The position numbers were made by a program, and so were the translations under genes. From the NCBI GenBank assembly GCA_016199405.1, contig JACQGS010000101.1, forward strand, positions 1 to 5,899: 5,899 bases of DNA. The letters run 5' to 3'. The number at the start of each line of letters is the position of its first letter. Within the stretch, counting starts at the first letter, position 1. This document shows positions 1 to 5,811 of this stretch, piece by piece. The notes below the pieces were generated by a model, which was given only the letters and a program-made list of their open reading frames with translations, was not told where the DNA came from and did not search any database. This DNA is from Chloroflexota bacterium (GTDB lineage Bacteria > Chloroflexota > Anaerolineae > UBA4142).

Positions 1-2
1 GG

Positions 3-542
3 TTGAACCTTTGCAACCACAATTCAAGCGAGGCACCTATCGCCGTAGAATGTTCACGATGTCGTGACCCAAATGAGCGTTATCGAAGTGCAAATTTTGT
101 TCACGATGTCGTGACCCCTGACATCTATGCCCTAAAACATTTTGTCAAGCCGCGCAAATTGGGAAAGGTGTACTCTGCGCCGATTGGCGTTGTTTTCGGC
201 AAAACGGCGACGCCCGTGCAACCGGATATCATCTTCGTTTCTACCGCGCGTCTCGCAGCCCTTGCGCGCCAAGATGGAATTTACGGCGCGCCGGATCTGA
301 TTGTCGAAATTCTCTCGCCCAGCAACTGGCTGACCGATCGGCGCACCAAATTCGAATTGTATCGCGAACAGGGCGTGCGCGAGTATTGGCTGGTTGATTC
401 CAAAACCTGCGTTGCCGAAGTCTACGTTCTACGCGACAGAGAATATGTTTTGCTCGGTCGCTGGGGCGCGGGAGAATCGGCGCGTTCCGAAGTGCTGGCG
501 GGATTTGAAATCGCGATAGATGAGGTGTGCGGAAAAGAATAA
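3..542 (+). CDS. Uma2-family (DUF820) PD-(D/E)XK endonuclease-like protein, N-terminus missing or rearranged
   Basis: Uma2 proteins are small restriction-endonuclease-fold proteins, often in many copies in cyanobacteria and Chloroflexota; their cellular role is unclear. Numbering from the TTG at base 3, residues 34-175 fit the family: HDVV (34-37), QPDIIFV with Asp75, APDLIVEILSPS with Asp98 and Glu102, then the Lys116-containing TKFELY and GVREYWLVD. Asp98, Glu102 and Lys116 are the expected metal-site residues, so the catalytic core looks complete. The usual first 30-50 residues (a YEEYLxL-like helix and a YELIDGE strand before the PSPxxxHQ motif) are absent. Residues 1-32 resemble nothing I know and cross a 20-nt direct repeat at 51-70 and 98-117. 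The true start is therefore uncertain; the gene may enter from outside the window, or be a 5'-damaged pseudogene. It ends in TAA, 49 nt before the next gene. Family assignment is confident; completeness is not. Confidence 0.72.
   Translation: MNLCNHNSSEAPIAVECSRCRDPNERYRSANFVHDVVTPDIYALKHFVKPRKLGKVYSAPIGVVFGKTATPVQPDIIFVSTARLAALARQDGIYGAPDLIVEILSPSNWLTDRRTKFELYREQGVREYWLVDSKTCVAEVYVLRDREYVLLGRWGAGESARSEVLAGFEIAIDEVCGKE
51..117. repeat. 20-nt direct repeat containing a 14-nt inverted repeat, two copies 47 nt apart
   Basis: Bases 51-70 and 98-117 are identical over 20 nt. Each copy contains TCACGATGTCGTGA, a perfect 6-bp inverted repeat (TCACGA/TCGTGA) around TG. The offset of 47 nt is not a multiple of 3, so the copies fall in different frames: copy 2 reads VHDVVT in the Uma2 frame and copy 1 reads VHDVVT two frames away. 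This fits a duplication or rearrangement at the 5' end of the Uma2 gene; a paired operator is the less likely alternative. Confidence 0.75.
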
Positions 543-548
543 GCGCAA

Positions 549-572
549 GCAACGCACCGATGGGTGCGTTGC
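549..572 (+). terminator. 10-bp perfect hairpin after the Uma2 gene, weak terminator candidate
   Basis: GCAACGCACC (549-558) pairs perfectly with 563-572 around a GATG loop. It begins 7 nt after the Uma2 stop codon. Only four T residues follow (576-579), so intrinsic termination would be weak. The hairpin lies just upstream of the Shine-Dalgarno sequence of the VOC gene and could equally act as an mRNA-stabilising or attenuating stem. Confidence 0.5.
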
Positions 573-581
573 GCATTTTGG

Positions 582-587
582 GGAGGG
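582..587 (+). promoter_or_regulatory. Shine-Dalgarno sequence GGAGGG of the VOC gene
   Basis: GGAGGG lies 4 nt upstream of the ATG at 592. It decides the start against a longer in-frame reading that begins at 520 inside the Uma2 gene and would add 24 residues unlike the family. Confidence 0.75.
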
Positions 588-591
588 AAGC

Positions 592-1437
592 ATGATTCAT
601 GCGAACACTAAACTCGCGCGCGTGCAATTGACGGTGTGCGATCTAAATCGCTCGGTGAAATTTTACGAAGAGATTATCGGCATGAAAACGCGCGCGCGCA
701 AAAACGGCGTCGCGTTTCTAGGCGCGGGCAAAGAGGATTTGCTCGTGCTAAAAGAAAACCCGGATGCTAAGCAGACGCGCGGGACGAGCGGGCTGTATCA
801 TTTCGCGATTCTTGTCCCCTCGCGGCTCGCGCTCGCGCATTCGTTGCAGCGGCTCGCGGATACGCAAACTGCGGTCGAGGGCTTTGCCGATCATCTCGTC
901 AGCGAGGCAATCTATCTGCCCGATCCGGACGGCAACGGCATCGAGATTTATCGCGACCGGCCGCGCGACCAATGGCGCGATGCGGACGGCAAATTGAAAA
1001 TGGCATCGGATCCGATTGATCTCGATGGAATTCTCGCGGAGCTGCAAGGGCAAGATCAAACGTGGCGCGGGCTAGATGCCGCGACGGTTCTAGGGCATAT
1101 GCACTTGCATGTTGCGCATATCGCGCCGGCGCAAGAATTTTACGTGAATGTTTTGGGATTTGATTTGGTGATGCGCTACGGACCCAGCGCGGCGTTCGTC
1201 TCTGCCGGCGGTTATCATCATCATCTCGGACTCAACACGTGGGCGGGCGTCGGCGCGCCGCCACCGCCGCGCGACGCGGTCGGATTGGATTATTGGGTCG
1301 TGCGCGTGCCGGATGCGACTGAGTTGGGAAAAATCGCGGACCGCGTGCAAAACGCCGGCGTGAAAGTTGAGGAGACGGATGAGGGATTGCTCGCGCGCGA
1401 TCCGTCGCAGAACGCGGTGGTGATTGCCGCGGGATAA
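592..1437 (+). CDS. Two-domain VOC protein, CatE-like (catechol-2,3-dioxygenase/glyoxalase family)
   Basis: The 281-residue product resembles Bacillus CatE in length and in blocks recalled from memory: GLYHFAILVPSR (67-78), DHLVSEAIYLPDPDGNGIEIYRD (100-122), GHMHLHV (168-174) and VSAGGYHHHLGLNTWAG (203-219). CatE opens catechol between C2 and C3 using ferrous iron and protects against catechol and quinone stress. Four beta-alpha-beta-beta-beta modules are visible, at about 8-54, 67-120, 166-215 and 231-278. Candidate metal ligands include His70 and Glu118 in module 2 and His169, His171 and His209-211 in module 3. Module 4 has Asp233 where canonical extradiol dioxygenases carry the second His, and no terminal Glu near NAVVI. 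Iron dependence and catechol as substrate are therefore inferred from the CatE resemblance only. No signal peptide is seen, so the protein is probably cytoplasmic. The ATG with a good Shine-Dalgarno is preferred as start. The gene may be co-transcribed with the Uma2 gene, and converges on the S8 protease. Confidence 0.87.
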   Translation: MIHANTKLARVQLTVCDLNRSVKFYEEIIGMKTRARKNGVAFLGAGKEDLLVLKENPDAKQTRGTSGLYHFAILVPSRLALAHSLQRLADTQTAVEGFADHLVSEAIYLPDPDGNGIEIYRDRPRDQWRDADGKLKMASDPIDLDGILAELQGQDQTWRGLDAATVLGHMHLHVAHIAPAQEFYVNVLGFDLVMRYGPSAAFVSAGGYHHHLGLNTWAGVGAPPPPRDAVGLDYWVVRVPDATELGKIADRVQNAGVKVEETDEGLLARDPSQNAVVIAAG

Positions 1438-1441
1438 TTAG

Positions 1442-1469
1442 CCACAGGGGACACAGGGAGCACAGAGAA
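1442..1469 (+). repeat. Degenerate triplet repeat CCACAGGGGA/CACAGGGAG/CACAGAGAA
   Basis: Three consecutive units at 1442-1451, 1452-1460 and 1461-1469 share CACAGRG. Related units occur at 3538-3567 (and inverted at 3576-3604) and at 5869-5893. This copy fills the gap between the VOC stop codon and the shared terminator. Confidence 0.6.
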
Positions 1470-1505
1470 AAAAACGGCGGAATTCAATTCGCCGTTGTTT
1501 TTTTT
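1468..1505. terminator. Bidirectional intrinsic terminator between convergent genes
   Basis: AACGGCG (1473-1479) pairs with CGCCGTT (1490-1496); the stem extends by GAA/TTC-type pairing with one bulged G. On the + strand eight T residues follow (1498-1505). On the - strand the complement of seven A residues (1468-1474) supplies a T-tract. The + strand T-tract ends at the last base of the protease stop codon, so the protease coding region ends immediately beside the hairpin. This is a compact shared terminator for the VOC and S8 protease genes. Confidence 0.85.
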
Positions 1506-3487
1506 CAACTCACCGCAATGGCTGTCGTGCCTTGAAAATCTTGCAGCCAAATAATTTGCTCTTGCACCAAGCCCGCCCAATAATTTTTTGTCGCGGGCGT
1601 TTTCAAATGAATGCCGCCGGTGATCGTCGCCGATTGCCCCGGCGCGAGCGGCGCGCCCAAGCCCCAACGATACGGATGATCGATGCCGGCGCGTCCGTCG
1701 AACTCGATGCCGACGCGGAACGCGCCGCGCACGTCCGGAAATCCAATCGTGTAAAATGTTTCGCCTTCATCGTACACCGTATTCGGATCGGGTCCTTGCG
1801 TGTTCAAAGTCGCATCGCTATCGTTGCGCACCGTGATGCTGACGAGCAAAACCTGCCGCGCTTTGATCGTCTGCGCGGAAAAATTGACCGCCGTGATGAC
1901 CGGACGATTGGTTGGCGCGGGCGCGTTGACCGTGACCCGCGTTACGCCTTGATTATCCTGAAGCCACGCGATGCGCTCTTGCACGAATCCCGCCCAATAA
2001 TTGCGCGACTGCGCGTTGCGCAAACGGATGTCGCCGGTAATCAAACGCGATTCGCCCGGCGCGAGCGGCGCGCCCAAACCCCAGCGAAAGGGATGATCGA
2101 TCCCGGCGCGTCCGTCGAATTCGACGCCCACGCGATACTTGGACGCCACATCCGGAAAACCGCGCGTGTAAAAAGTTTCGCCCTCTTCGTAAATCAATCC
2201 CGGTTCTGGACCCTGCGTTTCCAACGTTTGCGCGGTGTCGTTCTGCACGCCAATAGTTACATTCAGCACATCGCCGCTGTTCAAGGTCGCCGGCGAAAAT
2301 GCAACGGCGGTGATGCGCGGTTTGGCGACCGATTGAAACGCGGCGAACACTTGCGCGCGACCCCTGCCCTGCGCGTTCGGATCCACGCCCAAATCTTTCG
2401 CCGTGTTCATCAACGCGTTCTTGATTTCTTGCGGCGTGAGCAGCGGATTCGATTGAATCAAGAGCGCGCACGCGCCGGTCGCGTGCGGCGTCGCCATCGA
2501 AGTGCCGGAGAGCGCGGTATAAAATGAGTCTACGGGCGCGCCAAGATTCGTCCCGGCGGCGCGCGTCGAGCGAATGTTCACGCCGGGAAAACAGAGGTCT
2601 GGTTTCACGCGCCCATCCACGGTGGGACCGCGCGATGAAAAACTCGCGACCTGATCTTGCCTATCGGTCGCGCCGACCGCGATCACTTTTTTCGCGCACG
2701 CCGGCGAGCCGAGCGTGCCCGCGCCCGGGCCGGCATTGCCAACGGCGACGCACACGACGATGCCGCGCTCCACCGTCGCATCGCACGCGACCGACAACGC
2801 GTCGGTGCCGTCGCAATTGCGACTGCCGCCCAACGAAAGATTGACGACGCGCACTTGTTGTTGAACCAAATATTCGAGCGCGGCAATCACATCGCTCGTC
2901 GAGCCGCTGCCGTCGCCGCGCAAAACTTTGGCGATGACGAGCAAACAATCCGGCGCGACGCCGTGATATTGTCCGATGCTCGCCGCGCCGCTCGAACCGA
3001 CGATGCCGGCGACGTGCGTGCCGTGCCCGTTCAAATCCGCATCGCCTTCGCCGGTAAAATCGCGCAGCGCGGCGATGCGCTCTGAAAAATCCGGATGATT
3101 CACGTCAATGCCGGTGTCGGCAATCCCAACGCGCACGCCGTCGCCCGTGAAGCCGGCGTTGTAAATTTCCGGCGCGCCGATGAGCGGCACCGATTCGTCG
3201 AGGATCGCTTTGACCGGCTCGTCGTACCAAATCATCTGCACGTCGTCGCGCGCGGCGAGCATTTCGATCGAATCGCGCGTCGCGGCGAGCGCTTGACCGG
3301 TGAGGAGGTCGTTGTATTGATGCCGCATGGACGACACGCTGAGCGCGGTGACCGCGCGCGTCGTTTCATCGCGCGGCAGATGTTGAACGATGATCGGCAC
3401 GCTCGGCGGCGCGGCGGCGACCATCGCTTTAGGTGTTTGCGAGAGAATTTCCGCGAGGACAGGATGGATTTTTGGATGGGCTGGCAT
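1505..3487 (-). CDS. S8 family (subtilisin-like) serine peptidase with duplicated C-terminal domains
   Basis: The 660-residue product is a subtilase. The catalytic triad is Asp124 in GIADTGID, His155 in NGHGTHVAG and Ser330 in SGTSMATPHA; Asn251 in AVGNAGP is the oxyanion residue. Residues about 30-95 resemble an inhibitor-I9-type prodomain, ending in the typical VQMIWYDEPV before the mature region. The peptidase domain spans about 105-385. Two copies of a 131-residue, probably beta-rich domain follow, at 390-520 and 529-659, joined by a short APAPTN linker. Subtilases of this kind are normally secreted, yet the N-terminus (MPAHPKIHPVLAEILSQ) is not a Sec signal, and no membrane anchor or LPXTG motif appears. 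Location is therefore uncertain: cytoplasmic, or exported by another route. The start at 3487 is chosen because GAGGA lies 7 nt upstream; the longer reading from 3541 adds 18 residues (including LLRHCEE) with no support, and no signal peptide either. The gene converges on the VOC gene and is separated from the aldolase-like gene by a palindromic spacer. Confidence 0.93.
   Translation of the reverse strand: MPAHPKIHPVLAEILSQTPKAMVAAAPPSVPIIVQHLPRDETTRAVTALSVSSMRHQYNDLLTGQALAATRDSIEMLAARDDVQMIWYDEPVKAILDESVPLIGAPEIYNAGFTGDGVRVGIADTGIDVNHPDFSERIAALRDFTGEGDADLNGHGTHVAGIVGSSGAASIGQYHGVAPDCLLVIAKVLRGDGSGSTSDVIAALEYLVQQQVRVVNLSLGGSRNCDGTDALSVACDATVERGIVVCVAVGNAGPGAGTLGSPACAKKVIAVGATDRQDQVASFSSRGPTVDGRVKPDLCFPGVNIRSTRAAGTNLGAPVDSFYTALSGTSMATPHATGACALLIQSNPLLTPQEIKNALMNTAKDLGVDPNAQGRGRAQVFAAFQSVAKPRITAVAFSPATLNSGDVLNVTIGVQNDTAQTLETQGPEPGLIYEEGETFYTRGFPDVASKYRVGVEFDGRAGIDHPFRWGLGAPLAPGESRLITGDIRLRNAQSRNYWAGFVQERIAWLQDNQGVTRVTVNAPAPTNRPVITAVNFSAQTIKARQVLLVSITVRNDSDATLNTQGPDPNTVYDEGETFYTIGFPDVRGAFRVGIEFDGRAGIDHPYRWGLGAPLAPGQSATITGGIHLKTPATKNYWAGLVQEQIIWLQDFQGTTAIAVS
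1511..2320 (-). repeat. Tandem duplication encoding the two C-terminal domains of the S8 protease
   Basis: Bases 1928-2320 (residues 390-520) and 1511-1903 (residues 529-659) encode domains that align over 131 residues without a gap. About 83 positions are identical in my hand alignment. The centre is best conserved: EGETFYT-GFPDV, then RVG-EFDGRAGIDHP-RWGLGAPLAPG, and NYWAG-VQE-I-WLQD near the end. The identity and equal length point to an in-gene duplication. I cannot name the fold; ITAVxFS starts and VRNDS-type strands suggest an immunoglobulin-like or CARDB-like adhesion or substrate-binding module. Confidence 0.9.
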
Positions 3488-3494
3488 AAAATTT

Positions 3495-3499
3495 TCCTC
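3495..3499 (-). promoter_or_regulatory. Shine-Dalgarno GAGGA of the S8 protease gene
   Basis: The reverse strand reads GAGGA, then 7 nt, then the ATG at 3487. This sets the protease start and excludes the in-frame ATG at 3541. Confidence 0.75.
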
Positions 3500-3536
3500 G
3501 CAATGACGTAATAAACTTTGTGCGAAAAAACTTTCC

Positions 3537-3605
3537 CCCACGAAGATGCGCGAAGAATCACAAAGAATTGACCGTATTTTCGTGTAACTTGGTGTCCTTC
3601 GTGGG
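3537..3605. repeat. Imperfect palindrome built of two inverted repeat arrays; possible terminator
   Basis: The outer 9 bp are a perfect inverted repeat: CCCACGAAG (3537-3545) and CTTCGTGGG (3597-3605). Inside, the left arm reads CCACGAAGATG/CGCGAAGAAT/CACAAAGAA (3538-3567), and the right arm on the opposite strand reads CCACGAAGGA/CACCAAGTTA/CACGAAAAT (3604-3576). So two copies of the same degenerate array face each other. T-tracts lie outside both ends (3611-3615 on +; complement of 3525-3530 on -), so the element may act as a terminator for the plsY-aldolase unit. The spacer between the aldolase-like and protease genes (3488-3635) holds little else; I see no convincing protease promoter in it. 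Confidence 0.55.
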
Positions 3606-3635
3606 TGAATTTTTTCCGGCTATAGTCTGATGCCG

Positions 3636-4997
3636 TTACACCTGCGGCACGCCGGCAAATTGAACGCGCCGCGCGCGCGGATCGAGTTGGTCAATCATTT
3701 CGCCGAGCCGAAATTTCGACGCGGCGAGCAAGCCGTGATTCGGCAAGCCGACGAGAAGCACCTGCTCATCGTTTGGCATTTCATGCAAGCCGCGCAAAAG
3801 CGCTTCGACCGAGTAGAGCGCGAGCGGCATCGTCCCGCAGGATGAATGATGCACGCAGAGTTGCGGGTCAACGTTGATGAAGCGGACGCGTTTCTCGTCG
3901 AGAATTTTTTGGGGCCACACGTGCAAATGAATGATCGAGCGAAAGAACGGCGCCTGCGCGTTGACGGCATCGAGCAGATGCGGGTCGCGCAATTTGCTTT
4001 GCAGTTCGCGCAAGCCACCGTCGCGCAAATCGCCGCGCTGCCACAACGCGCTCGCATAAAACGCGATGGCTTGATCGAACGATTCGACCGAGGGTTTCAC
4101 GCGGCGCGCGCCCTCGGGCGCCCACACAATCGTGCCGTCACGCGTTTCATTCACGCCCTTGATCGCGACAATTTGTTCGCGTACGAGATTGCCTTTATCG
4201 AACCCCGAACCGGTGATGTGCATCACGCCGAGGTTTTCATCCCACGCGCTCATATTGCCGACGGTCAAGCCGCTGACTTCGAGAAACAAACGGATTTCTT
4301 TCGCGCGGCGCGACGACCCGTAATCTTCCAAGTGAATATCGGGCAACAACCCCAACGCGCGGAGACGCCGCCCCGCGTCGATAATTTCTTGCGGCACGCG
4401 CGCCGATTCCCACAGCCGCTGCGGCATCGAATAATCCACTTGCCAGTTGCTCGCCTTTTGCGCGCCGGCGAGCGCGGTGAGACGTTCCACCAATTCCGCG
4501 TACACCTCATCTTCATTCCGCCCGGCAAATTCGACGGCGGTGTGACTGCCCTCCATCGAAAACACATACACGCGTTCGGGCGCGTCGCGATTCGAATCGC
4601 CAATCGCGAGCAAACCGTACTGCGCGGCTTTTTTGCACAGCATCGTCCAATTGAGCGAAATCAAATCGGTGTTCGGCGCGATGCGCGGGAGCGTCACGAG
4701 TGAAACCGCGTTGACGGATTTTCGAATCGGGCTGGGAAGTTCAAACAAACCGCCTTCTTCCTCTTCGAGCGGCTGAGCGGCAGGAAACAGCACCAATGTT
4801 TCCGGTTCGGGCGCGGAACGATTCACGCCGCCATTTTTCAAATTGCGTTCCAACAGCCGCGTCATCATGCGCGCTTGCAATTTATTGATCGGCTCGCCGA
4901 CGACGGCGAGATTCAGCGGACGCACGCCGATCTCACGCGGTGTGAGCGGCGGCATTTCCAAATGAACGTGCGGCAGTGTATGTGTGTGCGCGGTCAT
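3636..4997 (-). CDS. Class II aldolase/adducin-like protein with unrecognised N-terminal region
   Basis: The C-terminal half of this 453-residue product matches the class II aldolase fold (FucA, RhaD, AraD, MtnB). GNMSAWD (247-253) corresponds to GNISARD, ITGSG (261-265) to ITPSG, PSVES (302-306) carries the catalytic-acid Glu305, HLH (357-359) supplies two zinc histidines, and NHGLLA (420-425) supplies the third, His421. The HxH to NHG spacing of about 64 matches FucA (His92 to His155). Between Glu305 and His357 there are 52 residues against 19 in FucA, so an insert of about 33 residues (318-350) is present. The first 200 residues are not aldolase: His-rich start (HTHTLPHVH, 4-12), a helix near 36-55, an acidic stretch (78-81), and an alpha/beta-looking region at 110-185. 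Family enzymes cleave phosphorylated sugars or act as epimerases or dehydratases; the substrate here is unknown. The ATG overlaps the plsY TGA by 4 nt (ATGA), implying translational coupling. The upstream Shine-Dalgarno is weak (GGAAAAAG), as is common in coupled genes. Confidence 0.72.
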   Translation of the reverse strand: MTAHTHTLPHVHLEMPPLTPREIGVRPLNLAVVGEPINKLQARMMTRLLERNLKNGGVNRSAPEPETLVLFPAAQPLEEEEGGLFELPSPIRKSVNAVSLVTLPRIAPNTDLISLNWTMLCKKAAQYGLLAIGDSNRDAPERVYVFSMEGSHTAVEFAGRNEDEVYAELVERLTALAGAQKASNWQVDYSMPQRLWESARVPQEIIDAGRRLRALGLLPDIHLEDYGSSRRAKEIRLFLEVSGLTVGNMSAWDENLGVMHITGSGFDKGNLVREQIVAIKGVNETRDGTIVWAPEGARRVKPSVESFDQAIAFYASALWQRGDLRDGGLRELQSKLRDPHLLDAVNAQAPFFRSIIHLHVWPQKILDEKRVRFINVDPQLCVHHSSCGTMPLALYSVEALLRGLHEMPNDEQVLLVGLPNHGLLAASKFRLGEMIDQLDPRARRVQFAGVPQV

Positions 4998-5791
4998 ACC
5001 GATTCTTTTTCCGGCGATTTGCTAGTTTTACGTCCCAGCCGCTGACCAAATTTTCTCTCGGTCCCCGCGCGCAAGCGCGCGATGTTCGGCGCATGCAAAA
5101 CGATAATCGTCGCGCACGCGGCGGTAATGACGATAAAATAACTCCACGGCGCCAATCCAGTCAGCGCAAAATAAAGCATGACGACCGGCGCGAGCGCCGC
5201 CGCGGTCAGCGATCCAACCGACGAATAGCCGGAAATAATCAACGCTGCGAACGGAACGATCGCGACGATCGCGACCAGCGGCGGAAATAAAACGAGGATC
5301 GCCCCGACCGTCGGCGCGACGCCCGCGCCGCCTCTGCCCCGTTCGGCGAGACTTTGCAGCGCGCCGGCAATGCCGGGTTGGATCGCGACGCGCGGATCGG
5401 GCTTTGCCATCAGCGCGATCCACACCGACCACACATGTCCGAGCAGAACAAAATAAACGGCAAACGCGTGCGCGTCGACCGCATCGGGAAAAAGAAATTT
5501 CAAAAGCAGAATCGCGAGCGAACCCTTGAAAAGATCACCCAAGCCGGTGACGGCAAACGCGCCCCAGCCCGCGCTGCGCAAAACATTCGAGCCGCCGGTG
5601 CGACCACTGCCGTGCTTGCGAACATCCACCCCCCACAATCTGCCCGCAAAATAGCCGGTCGGAAATGAACCGAACAAATAACCGATCAACGCCGCAAAGA
5701 GGTAGACCAAAGGATTCACGGGAAAAAGTGTAGCATTGCGACGCGTGCGTGTCAAATCAACCACGCCGCGAGAGAACACATTGTTTTCCAT
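4994..5791 (-). CDS. plsY: Glycerol-3-phosphate acyltransferase PlsY
   Basis: PlsY is an integral membrane enzyme that moves an acyl group from acyl phosphate (made by PlsX) to glycerol 3-phosphate, giving lysophosphatidic acid for phospholipid synthesis. Motif 1 is clear: GSFPTGYFAGRLWG (41-54), DVRKHGSG (56-63), RTGGSNVLR (64-72) and GDLFKG (85-90). Motif 2 begins with LLGHVWSVW (116-124) and continues as GRGGAGVAPTVGA (152-164), but about 24 residues are inserted between the halves. Motif 3 is HAPNIARLRAGTERKFG (233-249). Hydrophobic segments lie at about 27-47, 76-100, 107-128, 160-186, 190-211 and 214-234. The tail (250-265) is basic and probably cytoplasmic. The ATG at 5791 gives 26 residues before the first membrane segment; a GTG at 5719 (Val25) would give a 241-residue protein with the more usual short N-terminus. 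Neither start has a good Shine-Dalgarno. It is the first gene of a unit with the aldolase-like gene. Confidence 0.93.
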   Translation of the reverse strand: MENNVFSRGVVDLTRTRRNATLFPVNPLVYLFAALIGYLFGSFPTGYFAGRLWGVDVRKHGSGRTGGSNVLRSAGWGAFAVTGLGDLFKGSLAILLLKFLFPDAVDAHAFAVYFVLLGHVWSVWIALMAKPDPRVAIQPGIAGALQSLAERGRGGAGVAPTVGAILVLFPPLVAIVAIVPFAALIISGYSSVGSLTAAALAPVVMLYFALTGLAPWSYFIVITAACATIIVLHAPNIARLRAGTERKFGQRLGRKTSKSPEKESV

Positions 5792-5805
5792 TCGATTTAT
5801 TTTGA

Positions 5806-5811
5806 TGTATA
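5806..5811 (-). promoter_or_regulatory. Possible -10 box (TATACA) for plsY
   Basis: The reverse strand reads TATACA here, in an AT-rich spacer 15 nt upstream of the plsY ATG at 5791. No good -35 hexamer is seen. Transcription would start within roughly 10 nt of that ATG, giving a nearly leaderless mRNA, or a longer leader if the GTG at 5719 is the true start. It overlaps the opposite-strand TATAAT, so the spacer may be a divergent promoter. Confidence 0.35.

Noticed and set aside
2..67. Possible 3' end of an upstream gene reading ...RRRMFTMS-stop
   Set aside because: Only 21 codons are visible, with no recognisable motif. The same FTMS-stop appears at the second repeat copy, so it is more likely a by-product of the repeated sequence.
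520..591. Longer start for the VOC protein inside the Uma2 gene
   Set aside because: The extra 24 residues span the hairpin and Shine-Dalgarno region and match nothing in CatE-like proteins. The ATG at 592 has GGAGGG in place.
1438..1504. CRISPR-like array from the repeated CACAG units
   Set aside because: Units are only 9-10 nt, contiguous without spacers, and degenerate. No cas gene is present.
1532..2527. 331-codon + strand open frame opposite the S8 protease
   Set aside because: It is antisense to conserved subtilase coding sequence. It is rich in Arg and His as expected from the reverse of GCG/CGC codons, repeats internally only because the protease domains do, and has no family motif.
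3621..3626. TATAGT on the + strand as a promoter
   Set aside because: It would transcribe antisense into the 3' end of the aldolase-like gene. No -35 box, Shine-Dalgarno or open frame of note follows.
3846..4703. 285-codon + strand open frame opposite the aldolase-like gene
   Set aside because: The - strand frame carries the GNMS, HLH and NHG motifs of a real family. The + strand frame has none and looks like a composition-driven shadow.
4994..5791. Frameshift in plsY to explain the motif 2 insert
   Set aside because: The frame stays open, with conserved motifs on both sides in the same frame, and the inserted residues read as ordinary protein.
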